A stretch of 22,874 bases of DNA, taken from positions 4,402 through 27,275 of the forward strand of contig NW_003129875.1 in NCBI RefSeq assembly GCF_000003605.2. Direction: 5' to 3'. This DNA comes from Saccoglossus kowalevskii (lineage: Eukaryota; Hemichordata; Enteropneusta; Harrimaniidae). Below the pieces are notes generated by a model. It searched no databases and was not told where the DNA came from. It saw nothing but the letters and a program-made list of their open reading frames with translations. This document shows, piece by piece, positions 1 to 10,775 of this stretch (position 1 is the stretch's first letter; each line of letters begins with the position of its first letter). A program made the translations under genes and the position numbers.

Positions 1-469
1 GAAAAGAAAAAAAAGGTTGATTAATAATTTTGATGACTCCATAATAGTATAACATAATTGCATATTTTATCACAATAGAATCTGAAGTAATAAAAAAAGA
101 GTCAATTATAGTCAAACTAATAAACTCAATACTGATGGAACATACAAACGTACATGTGACACAAATTCAGAGGAGAAATATACCCTATATTCTTTGTTAT
201 TACATGTAAATACTATTGTAAACACAATACTATAATAATATATTTCTGATGCCATTGAGTCATCCATATTTGACCAACTCCTTGCTTTATTTCAGAACAC
301 ATCAAAACCTGCAAAAAAAATATAATAGATTGTGTATACAATGCAAATTGAAGAACATTATTCAAAACAAGCCATGCATGGCACAGTCCCCGTTAGTTAT
401 CAAATTTAAGATAAATAGTTTTGTTTATAGTAATATGGCTTGATTATATGATTTGTATCTGATCGTCAA
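1..469. other. AT-rich non-coding flank
   Basis: No believable coding exon is visible; the short open frames here are AT-rich and lack protein-like composition. On the minus strand this would be 3' flank, or possibly distal 3' UTR, of the zinc-finger gene. A TTTATT near 286 reads as AATAAA on the minus strand but lies beyond the repeat array, so it cannot be assigned to that gene. Confidence 0.6.
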
Positions 470-527
470 ACAAGTAAGTACTTGAGAGATATTGCTCTGG
501 AACAGCATTCAAAATCAGCCATTTTGA

Positions 528-534
<7 letters not shown>

Positions 535-572
<38 letters not shown>
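535..572. repeat. (TA)19 microsatellite
   Basis: An uninterrupted run of TA dinucleotides sits inside the first unit of the tandem array, at the point where other units read straight from GCCATTTTGAAT into the ACATGATGTATAA landmark. It is probably a local expansion of a TATA stretch in this unit. Confidence 0.95.
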
Positions 573-573
<1 letters not shown>

Positions 574-1240
574 CATGATGTATAACGAATATATGAAATT
601 TGAATATAATCAGTCAAAGCATTTAAGAGATATGGCTCTAGAAGTTCAATCATTAAAACAAAATGGCCGCCAGTCAGCCATTTTTAATTCGATCTGAAAA
701 ATAAATGATGTGCATCAGGAACCTGTAATGTCTAATATATATGTACCAAGTTTGAATGAAATCCACCCATAAATGCCAGAAATGCTTGATATTTGATGAT
801 TTTTTAGCACAAAAATAGCCACCATTTGGCCATTTTGAATAGGATCGTCAAACCAATATATCTGTCTATCTATGACATGATGTATAATGAATATTTAAAA
901 TTTGAACATATTCAGTGAAAGCAAGTCAGAGATATGGCACGAGAACCACATTCATTAAAACAAAATGGCGCCAGTTGGCCATTTTGAATCTTATCTGAAA
1001 AACATCAAGGTCCTATAATGTCTAATGTATGAGAAATGCTTGATTTTAATGATTTTTAGCACAAAAATGGCCGCCAATCGGCTATCTTGAATCAGATCAT
1101 GCAACAAATTGACGTGCATATGTATAATATCGTGTATGATGTATGTGTGAAGTTTGATTGTGATTGGTCCAGGCATTTCTAAGATACAGGTATGGACACA
1201 CGCACAGACGCACGCACAAACACACGGAGGTCAAAACATA

Positions 1241-1275
1241 AGTCCCCGTTTTCGGACTGCGTCCGAACAGGGACT
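1241..1275 (+). repeat. Hairpin at the end of the repeat array
   Basis: The left arm AGTCCCCGTTTTCGGAC and the right arm GTCCGAACAGGGACT pair around a TGC loop, with a two-base bulge and one mismatch. The following bases are AAT, so the element edge reads CTAAT. A related hairpin in reverse orientation lies at about 17320-17353. Confidence 0.7.
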
Positions 1276-1396
1276 AATAAAGAGTGGGCGTGTCCTGTCA
1301 AGGGGAAAGTGGTGTTACACAATTCAAAATTTTATATTACACATGAATTGAATTTTCAGATGGCAAATGCAAATCACTTACCATGACCTGATTCAG

Positions 1397-4179
1397 TTAC
1401 TTGGATACCTCATTCTCTTCCTTCCCATCACCCATTTCATCCTCTTCTCGTGTTGTAGGTCTGGATGAATGCATACTGCTCTCAGTGTCGACATGAATAG
1501 ATACTCCTGTTTCTGAATTCATAGCTGATGTACTAGGATGAGAAGCTGTATTCTGCTTCACTGCTGAAGTGGAGTCACTTGCATGTGATAAGTTCATTTG
1601 AGATGATGTCATGCTTGATTGTGAGGTTGTCGTAGCAGCTGTTGTTGCTCCTAGAACAGAGCTCTCTATTCCTGGAATTCGACCCTCTAGGTAAGTCAAT
1701 AAATGTTCCACATTTTTTGACTGCAGCCCTAAGGTGGGCATAAATTTCATGAAGTGTAACTTCCTATGTCGATGCATTGTGGCACTCTGCCTAAAAGCTT
1801 TCCCACACAAGTTACACTGAAAAGGCTTCTCACCAGTATGTATTCGTCTGTGTGCTACCAGATGAGACTGGAATTGAAAAGACTTGTTACAATATTCACA
1901 AGGGAATGGCCTCGCATTTGAGTGACTCATTTTATGCCTTTCTAGTCTCCAGTGGTTTCCAAACACTTTGCCACAAATGTTGCATGACCATCTGCTATGA
2001 ATGTTTGTATTTACATTCAGCTTTGCTTTTCTATTTCTCAATGGCTGCATAATACTTGTTTTCACTGTTCGATCCATCACTAAGGGTGACACAGCAACCA
2101 TGCTTTCCTCCTCTTCTTCCTCATCATCATCATCTTCAACATCCTCTATGTCTTCTTCATCTTCCTCTTCTTCTTCCTCTTCATCTTCTTCTTCATCTTC
2201 AAACTCTTCATCAATGTAGTTTTGCATTTGTCTAAACTCTGCTGGAATTGATTCATCATGCTGTATTTCCTGGTACAAACCCAGTCTGGATGGTCCAGCT
2301 TGAGGTACATCATCACCAACATCTCCAGATTCATTCAATTGAGAATTGTTCATCATTTCAAAATTTTTGTGCAGCTTGGCATGTCTGGACATTGTTCCTT
2401 TCTGTCTGAATGCTTTACCACAGTCTGGACATTTGAATGGTTTTTCACCACTGTGAATTCGTTTATGCATCACCAAATGTCCCATCACTTTAAATGCCTT
2501 ACCGCATTCGGAGCATTCAAATGGCCTTCTGAACACATTGTACTGATTAGATGCCATCTGCCACATTTCTTCATCAAGTTTCTCATTTTCTGATTGGTCC
2601 TCTCCTGTTGGGCTCCATGAACTCAAAATAGCTTGTCCACCCTGAGCCTCTTTTGCCGTTACCTGGTGTGTACTTATTCTATGTCTGACGAGATCAGCAT
2701 GGTCGGCAAAGAAACCAGAACACAATCCACAATTAAAAACCTGGATATTTTGATTTTCCAAGATTAATTTGATTTCAGTTTGCTTTAATGTAATATGCTG
2801 GGTAGTTTGAGGTTTGGGTTTCTGCTGTACAGGTTGAAATGATGGTCTTGCATTCTGGGGCATATGTCTTAGAAGTTTATGTCTTTTCATGGTAGAGCTA
2901 TGTCGAAATAGACGTCCACAAATATTACACTTGTATGGTTTTTCACCAGTATGTCTTCGTCTATGGGTAATTAGAGCACTTGCAGATACAAATCGCTGAT
3001 TACACATTTCACAAGCAAATGGTTTCTCACCCAGGTGCTTGACTAATTTATGAATTTTTAACGCTGCTTTCCCAACAAAATGCTTCCCACAGTGAGCACA
3101 TGAATGATTTTTGGGTACAGGCCTCTCCTTTATGGATGTTGGTGCAATCTCTGTTTCTCTAGTGATTGCAGACTCTTTTGTGACAGCTACAGTGTGGTTT
3201 CCTTGGTTAATCTCTGGTGGACTAGTTGATTTAGAAGACGTTATCGGCCGTGACAATCTGGAAGGGGATTTTTGTCCCACTTCTGGGTTCTTATTTGGGA
3301 CAGCATTTTTTGGTGTTGAATGTTGTGTAACACTTGGTGGTGAGAAATTAAATTGCCGTGGTGTTTCAGGATGGTTTACAGGAGTGCTACTTTCACTTGA
3401 AGTACCTTTTGATGAGATGGACTGTTGCCACTGATCATTTTCAGTATTTCGTGAATTAGGTGCAACCAGGACGCGATTATGTATATGAGTGTCAGTAGTA
3501 ATGTGGTGCTGCGATGGATACGAGACATGGTGGTGTTCTTGTGGGATGGGAGATCTGTATGCAGGGGCAGAGGTAGCGATTGTTCTTGGCACATCAACCC
3601 TTAACGGTGTCATTCCAGGAAAAACAGGCTGTGATGAAAATGTTGACATTGTTGGATGGATAACAGAGTGGTGTTCCATGACTGGTGTCATTACTTCCGG
3701 TTGATGAGACAATCTATCATTCTGTCCAGGATGTGGATACTGGACAACTTGTTGGGAAAGTATCTGCGATATCTTATCCATTGTTTCTTTTTGACTTTTC
3801 CGTCTTTCTTCGGCATGCATGGCTTTAATATGTCGATTCCTTGTTGCGCTCTGTCGAAACGTTTTCCAACAATAATTGCACTGAAATGGTTTTTCACCTG
3901 TGTGAATTCTTTTATGTGCAACCAAACTCCCTGTAGACTTGAAAGACAAATTACAGACATCACATATAAAGGGTCTCTCGCCCTCATTTGCATGGCTACG
4001 CTCATGTTCAACGTACACCTCAAAAACTGAGAATTTTCTTCCACAGACAGTACATCTGTATCCCAAACTACCAGCATCACCTTTCTGCGACTCTGCAGTG
4101 GGATGAGAAGACTCTGTTAGGTCATCATCAATAACAATGCTATTGTCCTCCTCTTCATGAATCATTCTGACTTCATTGT
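1397..4179 (-). CDS. Twelve-finger C2H2 zinc-finger protein, last exon
   Basis: This exon encodes 926 residues plus a TAA stop. It carries twelve C2H2 fingers, so the product is a putative nuclear DNA-binding regulator. The exon starts after a strong acceptor (TCTTTGTCTTGCAG, ending at 4180); codons open upstream of this, including an ATG at 4198, are intron read-through. Numbered on the 998-residue spliced model, the fingers lie at 112-134, 142-164, 170-193, 430-453, 459-481, 487-510, 553-576, 625-647, 653-675, 802-824, 830-852 and 858-880. They form four groups of three, with TGEKPF- or SGEKPF-type linkers between the second and third fingers. Fingers 3, 4, 6 and 7 use H-x4-H spacing, the others H-x3-H. 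A Ser/Thr/Pro/His-rich spacer follows finger 3, an acidic run occupies about 728-763, and the C-terminal tail is Ser/Thr-rich. No KRAB, BTB, SCAN or ZAD domain is evident. No ortholog is recognised. Confidence 0.93.
2105..2212 (-). repeat. GAA/GAG/GAT-rich coding tract for an Asp/Glu run
   Basis: In the zinc-finger gene this stretch encodes about 36 residues that are almost all Asp or Glu, just before the fourth finger module. It is an impure trinucleotide tract, so it is prone to length change, but it stays in frame. The plus-strand serine-rich frame across it is only a shadow. Confidence 0.9.
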
Positions 4180-4945
4180 CTGCAAGACAAAGACACAATA
4201 ATACATTTATTAAAGCTATAATGGTGTCTCCATTACTCAGTTCTATAATTTAATCATATTATATTTATTGCGTCACTTTCCCCAATTCGTTTCTATTATG
4301 CTCCAGCCATTGCTGATCAATTGCATACAAAGCCTCGCTTTCGCGTTGACGGAAAATTTTAGCGATGAATCGTATGTATTGTATTGTTGCAATGGGACTA
4401 AAAGCAAAGCTTCGAACACAAATTAGTCGGCAATATCTAGAGCATGATAATAGCCAATCAAGGATAATTGGCAAACTAATTAAAAAAACAAATTTTAGAC
4501 TAAAAAATGCAATTCTCTCTGAATTTTTTGAGTTTTGATTAACACAGGTGATATTTAACCTATTCCACTTTCATGCACAATTTGGCCAAAATATTGGTAT
4601 TTGAAAATTATGTCCAAATTAACAAAGGAATTAATGTAAAATAATTCAAAACAAAAATGTGAAATATATTCCACAAAAATTTTGAAGGGGAATGGAAAAC
4701 AAAACTAACAGTGAACTAGAATTTCTTATATAGTGTAGTCAAGATTTGATAATACATTGGGAAAACATAGCATAACTAATACAACCTTGTTAATTGAGAA
4801 CCAAGATTAACTCTTATCTGGTCAAGTCAATGTGAAAGTATATTGGGCTGACAGACTGAGGGTCAAATGATTGGATGGATAACTAACTGACAAAGTCTTG
4901 AAATGATACTAAAATAGGCAAGCATCATAATTACATAAAAAATTT

Positions 4946-5119
4946 CAGGGATTGCGTTAACACCATATTTTGCTTCCCGGACTCCAATAATTGAAGAGGG
5001 ACCCAGTTTTTCAGGCAAACTGAGGTCCAATCTCTAATAAAGTTATCCAGGGTCAAATTTCAATTTCTTAAATTTGTTTAAGTGGGACTCGTCTTGTTAA
5101 GACATTAGCGCAAACCCTG
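4946..5119. mobile_element. hAT-like MITE, 174 bp
   Basis: The left end CAGGGATTGCGTTAA and the reverse complement of the right end, CAGGGTTTGCGCTAA, match at 13 of 15 positions. The CAGGG terminus and short length fit a non-autonomous hAT-type element. It has no ORF. An exact 8-bp target duplication is not visible: the flanks share only AATTT, so the copy is old or the exact boundary is slightly off. Confidence 0.6.
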
Positions 5120-5712
5120 AATTTATGTATATTCGTTTTCCTTAAATAATACTACATGTACTGTATCAATCTCAATGTCCATCATACATGTAGAATAATA
5201 TAATGTAAATTGTATAAATGTCCTAAGGAAATAGTAGTACAGGAACATATCTAAGCAAAATTTGACAACAAAAATTCAAGCCAATGTGACCTCAATTAAT
5301 ACTACATATACTTTATAAATCTCAATGTACCTTATAAAATAAAATAAAATTAATTGTACAAAAGCTCCTAAATAATAGTGAAGTAATCTATTTGGAAAAA
5401 AAAAACGAGTCAGAATTGAAAACTACGGTAAACACTGCATTTTTTTTATTTATACTCATAACAACATATCTGTTTACTACACTTATTTAATTAACAAATC
5501 TAGATCTCACAGAGCATAGATTACTAAAATCTGGTTCTCATTATCAGCAATATAAATATCTTCATTCTGTCCTCTTATTTCTACGTCTAAAAATCTTGAA
5601 AATTGCACTTGCTAGTTACACCAAAATTAAAATTGGTTGAGATTTCATAGCAACTGATAAAATTGTAACCAAAAGAAGAAGACAATTATAAGTAAAATTT
5701 AATGAATATCTT

Positions 5713-6090
5713 AGACTGCCATTTTGAATCCACAAAAACAACAAATACATTTGAATGTGCAATCAGTCAAGGAATATCTGAGATATGACATTAGAACAGC
5801 TTTCATTAAAACAAAATGACCACCAGTCAGCCATTTTGAATTTTAAAAACAAAATGTGTCCACATCCCAGCATGTACAATGTATGACCAAGAACCAGTTA
5901 CTTGATTGGCAGAAAAGCTTTAAAATGGTCACCATTCAGCCATTTTGAAATTGATAGTGTGTACATGTGTCACATGATTTATATGTGAAGTTTGATTGTA
6001 ATCAGTACATCATGGAATGTCTGTGATAGAAAAGGACATACATATGCATGTACACACAGACGGATGGACAGATGGACAGATGCGCAGAAA
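5713..6090 (+). repeat. Second copy of the GCCATTTTGAAT repeat family
   Basis: Two palindromic motifs (5813-5838 and 5922-5947), the text GTGAAGTTTGATTGTAATCAGT and an ACACACAGACGGATGG stretch occur in the same order as in the array at 470-1280. The end hairpin is absent: the copy fades out around GAAACTAAAAAGC. It lies in an intron of the zinc-finger gene and has no coding capacity. Confidence 0.7.
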
Positions 6091-6916
6091 CTAAAAAGCA
6101 ATCAAAGCTTCTACTTTTACAACATCAGATTTTAATCAAATTGAGGTATACCCCATTTACTTACACATGTTTAGTAGATTATAGAGAATGTCTTATTTAC
6201 TCTTAACTATATAACAAACAAACATGATCACAATTGTGAATTAAACAGATTACAGCACAGATCATCAGAAATGTATGAACTACCGGGTATTACCGTAATC
6301 TACACAAAAATGGACCATTAGTTTCAATACGACTAACAAACTGCATGTTGAAAAGCGTACAAGGGACATTCCAGAAGTTAATTAGTATGCAAATTACTTA
6401 ATAAATATGCACACATTTGTTTCCAAACTAATAAGCTCCGGAGTTCATAATGTAAGTACAATTCCAATCCAGCCACTGGCTATATTATAGAACAAAAAAT
6501 TTCACATACATACATGCATGCAAAATACAGACAGACAGATGACATTACCTCCCAAATGTGCTCTGCACATAGATGCCAAACAGTATATTGTATATTGTTT
6601 TTATTCAGTTGTACTTTACAATTTTCATGCTAAATATTGTCTCTTAATGTGACTTGAATTATAAGTGTGCCCTTAAATTGTGGTTCTCTAGGGAAAGGTT
6701 TTCTAACTAGATGTCATGGAAACTATATCTCCATACATCTTAATGTCATGTCTAAGCCATGTAAATGAATCTCATTATTCTACTGTGAAAGACATGCATA
6801 CACAAACATTTTATTCAGAACAACACATACCTGAATTATTTTGAAGAATAAATTAATTTTATAAAAATAAATTTTGAAACTAATAAATTTGGAATGATTT
6901 AAATATAAATTCAAAC

Positions 6917-7127
6917 CTTGTTGGTCATAATTTTCATTATAACTTCTCATATTACCATCTGTACCATTGGCATGGTTACCATGATTTTTGACCACTACTG
7001 TATCACCGTTTTCTGTCTCAACTATCATCACTCCTTTGGAGTCCTCAGATGGTTCTTCTTTTACCATTTTCTCATTACCATTTTGTTTATCAACAACCCA
7101 GTGATGACGATAAACTGTGTTATCCTC
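6917..7127 (-). CDS. Zinc-finger protein, middle coding exon
   Basis: This 211-nt exon has an acceptor TTGATTACAG|GAG at 7128/7127 and a donor CAAG|GTTTGA at 6917/6916. It encodes 70 residues plus one base: EDNTVYRHHWVVDKQNGNEK, then an ATG (7067), then a polar acidic stretch (VKEEPSEDSKG...VETENGDTVVVKN). Phase 0 on entry and phase 1 on exit join cleanly to the last exon. The in-frame TGA just upstream of the acceptor means the frame must be opened by splicing or by the internal ATG at 7067. No domain is recognised. The text KEEP resembles a SUMO-acceptor site (psi-K-x-E, here VKEE), which is an inference only. Confidence 0.75.
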
Positions 7128-10100
7128 CTGTAATCAATATAATTATGAATAAAAATAATATAATGAATGAAAAAACTATTAAAGATCTAGTCAGTGTGTG
7201 TGGACTGACAATAATTCAGCAACCCGCCCAACCCAGCCCTTTCATTTTGTAGTTAATTTGTGTGCAATTTTCAATTACTTGACTGTTTATGCACTATGTA
7301 AACATTACGTCATGGGCATTTTTGACATTTTGGTCAACTTGTAATAAACAGGAAGCCCAATAATTTTTCATCCACATATGGTGTTTTTCGTGTTTATTAC
7401 ATAATTTACTGAGTAATAACATGACCCAGACCACAAAAATGTGGTCATCACTTGATCTCATGCTATCTTAGTACTGGTTGTGACAGATGACCTCTGACAT
7501 GGAGAACGAACAAAATATTTATTATTGATGAGCAGATTGAAAACACTTGCTGGTAACACAACACATTGAAAATATGCTAGATATTTCCTTGTACAGAACC
7601 GTTGTCCCAGGACTCTTGTGGCAGCTTGAGTTTGTTGGACACCGCACTACTGTGTTTGCGACTAAGATTCACCACATAATTTTGACAAGTAACCCCCAAA
7701 TTCAAGATGACAAAACAATTATTAACTGTAAGCTAAGCTCCCTAATTCAGTGTAAATGTAATTGCTCTCATCTAAGTTGCAATTAATATTTGTTTCTCTA
7801 AGATATACCCGGTAAGGTCTCATGCCACCAATCAACCAATGGCTGCTCATAGCCCTCAATTTAAATGCCTAGTAAGAAACAATGAAATTTTTTAAATTTG
7901 TTTATTCTCAGGTGCTCCCTGTTTGAGGGCGTAATCAACTGGGTCAAAGGTGCGACCAACATGTGGTCTTTTGTTTACTACTTAGCGACTGTGTACCTGT
8001 GGGTTTATTCTGTGTGTATTTGGATGTTCTAATCTTGGTGTTTTTCCAGTGATTTCTCTAGGTGCAATCCATATACAGTAGGTGTGTCTTGTTTACCTGA
8101 GATTTGTAAGAGTTTGAGCTGGCCAACATGTTAGTTTTTTTCATATGGTTGTTTACTGGCATGTTGATTTCCCATTTTTGAGCCATGTTTTCAACTTTCT
8201 TCATCATTTTCATATAGCAATCTCGTCATATGTTAACATTGTCGTCTATGGAAATTCAATTAGTGATATGAGCCCGATACATGCACAGAATAGCAATGAC
8301 ATTATGAAAAATCACAAGCTCCGCAAATTTAGGACCAGCCCTGAATTATTTTTGTCATCATTGTCCAACAAGAACAAGGCCCCACACAGTGCATATACTG
8401 GATATTCAGCTATACAAAAATACATGTATGAATCACAAAATATGCAAATAAGCAATAATTAGTTTCAGAGAGCTCTTTCCCTCTTTACCACAGTAGCCAC
8501 CAACTGTTTTTTCCGCTTTGCTTTAGACTCCGGAACATTTGCTACACAATTCGTGTTTTACCCACAATAAATTTACATATCTAGACCTTTAGCCTTTGAA
8601 AAAAACACCCAATCATGTAAGACATGATATCAGTATCAAAGGTCACTTGAATAATTAATAAATTACATGACTATATTTGTCAACTGGTAGGTGATTCCAA
8701 TGCAACAGAATCATGCAGGCATTCTCTATTGTATTTCTGAATGCATTTTCTTACATTTTCAAAGGCATATTAAAACAATTTATTATACATCTGTCACCAT
8801 AACACCATAAGCTAGAGTGTGCCGTAATTTTGCCGTATTTTACGGGGTATTTTCATCCTACCATATTAGGAAATGCGAATTCCAAATATGGAATGATTAA
8901 GCGCGAAAGCGTCCTCTAAAAACTAAAAACAAACATGGCTGCCACCAGAGTTTGACTGGACTCCACACAAAGAAGTTTGCTAACTTTGTTCTAAACATTT
9001 TGAATTTCGGCATTCCTGTGGTGAAACAAATATGTATTTTTGTGCGTTTTTTATTATTTATTATTAAATATTAATAATTATTTTTTTAGAATTTATTTGT
9101 CAACCAATTAACTTCTGTGTACAGTGCTGTATTCCTCAGTGAAAGTAAAATGTAAATGCAAAGGATAGAACAGTAATCACCAGTTTGATATAATGATGTG
9201 TCTGTTCTGAGCATATGGCATCTTATTTTACGACAGGACATGATAGTATTGCATATTGCATAATTATTAAATAGGTTTTATATTCACTTATATCATTTAT
9301 ACATAAAACTGCTATAAAATTAAAAACTCTGATTATGCAAAGTCAAGCGTAAGAATGTTTTGTTTCTTTTACAAACTAAAATTGAAAACCGTTCTTGTCA
9401 AAATCAACATCAAATTCACCAAAATTAAACCCAGTGAATATTTCTGTTTCTCCAAATATTATGTTTAATTCTAAGTGATTAATAATTTTAATATCTGGAG
9501 AGTAAGTACAAGTAGCAGGGTATCCCAGCAAAATAATGACAGTATACAAGTGCTACCAGGTTATTTTTACTGATAAAGTTGCGTAATCTATTAAAGAAGT
9601 CTTTACACATACTGCAATGAATAATCACTCACTTTACAGAGATAAGGAAGTCACTGTCAGGGATTTCATGTTTGAATTTGATGAATTGATGACATAAAGA
9701 GAAAACTAAAACTAGTCTATCTGGCATTTAAACCAAATTTAAACATTTTTCCCAAAATACCATTGTAAATTAGATACTTCAATTTATATCAAGCATGATT
9801 GCTACACGGAATACATTTAATAATAAATTATTTGTGTCCAAGCAATTTTAATCATAATCATAACAGTAACAATAAACATCACATTAAAACATTCACACCT
9901 AGCAAACACAATAAACAGAAATAAACCATTAGTGGCAGTGTTAGACCAGTATGGCAGTAAAAGAAAGCACTGTGGTGGTATCACTCCACTCTCTGTAACC
10001 TGCAAGTACATTGATTTGTCATAATTAATAAATAAGTTGAATAATTTCATATAAACAATTCTAACAGGACATTATTGAAATATAAAAGGAAATGGATCAG

Positions 10101-10190
10101 TCAGAGAGAATAAAGAGAAGATTATTTGGGTTTGCACAAACATCCTAAACCTGGAGATATGTTTAAATTTTTACTTTTTTTCATTTTCTA

Positions 10191-10226
10191 AATCAATCAA
10201 TCAATCAACCAACAAACCAACCAAGT
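10191..10226. repeat. Tetranucleotide microsatellite (AATC/AACC/AAAC)
   Basis: Several AATC units are followed by AACC and AAAC variants, giving a short impure tetranucleotide repeat. Confidence 0.85.
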
Positions 10227-10564
10227 AAAATAACATTCAGGATGCAAATGTACTTTTGTCATTTGTTTTAATACTTAAAAATCCAAGTCATTTTCCAGAA
10301 TAAAACTTTTAATGCCACAATTTCTAACCAACAATATAGTAGAACATTCTTTAGTACATTTTGATGCACTTTTTATAATGCTTTTACTTAACATATGATA
10401 TAACACAACTCATATACAGGTTGTGATACAAAACTTATTACGCAGGTATTAATTTGTGAAAGATGACAAAATGAAATAAGTCAACTTTCAGGATTTACAT
10501 TTAAATGAAAAACTAAATACACATAAAAAATGACATAAACGTGATGGTGGGCACAAAACATGGT

Positions 10565-10775
10565 TACTGTAAAGGGGGTAATTATTCACGGGGTTTTAAT
10601 TTAGCTTATTTCGCTGACTGGAAAATGCGCTATTTTAAAACCCAGTGAATATGTAAAATTTACCATAGAACACATTATCTAAATGACGAAACCGTGAACT
10701 TAAAACTCACTGAATATGCCTGAAATGGTAAATCAGTGAAATTTAAACCCAGTGAAAATTAGTCATTTTACAGTA
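10565..10775. mobile_element. MITE-like element, 211 bp, with CCAGTGAATAT motifs
   Basis: The left end TACTGTAAAGGGGGTAATTA and the reverse complement of the right end, TACTGTAAAATGACTAATTT, form imperfect terminal inverted repeats continuing into TTCAC. The inside repeats CCAGTGAATAT/ATTCACTGGG in both orientations, together with AATTTAGC and CGCT-type text. There is no ORF. The superfamily is not clear from the ends, and a target duplication could not be defined. Confidence 0.6.

Larger units (their letters stand above)
470..1280 (+). repeat. Degenerate 250-300 bp tandem repeat array with terminal hairpin
   Basis: Three diverged units follow each other. Shared landmarks recur about 250-300 bp apart: ACATGATGTATAA at about 573 and 876, ACAAAATGGC at about 658 and 960, and TTTTTAGCACAAAAATGGC-like text at about 802 and 1055. 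Each unit carries one or two short palindromes of the form AAAATGGC...GCCATTTT followed by GAAT. The array ends in a CGCACAGACGCACG-type stretch, the text GGAGGTCAAAAC, and a 35-bp hairpin at 1241-1275 followed by CTAAT. The family recurs forward at 5713-6090 and inverted at 17319-18560. No coding capacity is visible, so it is a non-autonomous repeat of unknown class. Confidence 0.75.
4180..6916 (-). other. Zinc-finger gene intron between middle and last exons
   Basis: This phase-1 intron is bounded by CAAG|GTTTGA at 6917/6916 and CTTGCAG|AC at 4180/4179. Joining the two exons restores a GAC codon and an uninterrupted frame (...NYDQQ-D-NEVRM...). The intron holds a hAT-like MITE at 4946-5119, a repeat-family copy at 5713-6090, and otherwise AT-rich DNA. 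The 4265-4474 part is a little richer in GC and has a 69-codon minus-strand frame, but no splice sites or recognisable domain support it as an exon. Confidence 0.8.

Noticed and set aside
470-1280. CRISPR-like array
   Set aside because: The repeats are 250-300 bp long, diverged and in an animal genome; there are no short identical repeats with unique spacers.
2001-2219. Plus-strand serine-rich open frame
   Set aside because: It is the complement of the Asp/Glu codon run of the zinc-finger gene and has no support of its own.
3111-4030. Several open frames on both strands inside the zinc-finger exon
   Set aside because: They are shadows of the long coding frame and have no domains or plausible starts.
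4180-4198. First codons of the large zinc-finger frame, beginning MCLCLA at 4198
   Set aside because: They overlap a clear splice acceptor (TCTTTGTCTTGCAG); the phase fits the exon at 6917-7127, so these codons are intronic read-through.
4265-4474. 69-codon minus-strand frame in the zinc-finger intron, ending WLEHNRNELGKVTQ
   Set aside because: The text looks mildly protein-like, but no splice sites join it in frame to its neighbours and no family is recognised.
8882-8891. CCAAATATGG, an exact CArG (SRF) consensus
   Set aside because: One such match is easily expected by chance in more than 20 kb of AT-rich DNA and it is not near a supported promoter.
8935-8955. ATGGCTGCCACCAG, resembling the start of a gene
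   Set aside because: The frame stops after six codons and no donor follows the ATG in a useful phase.
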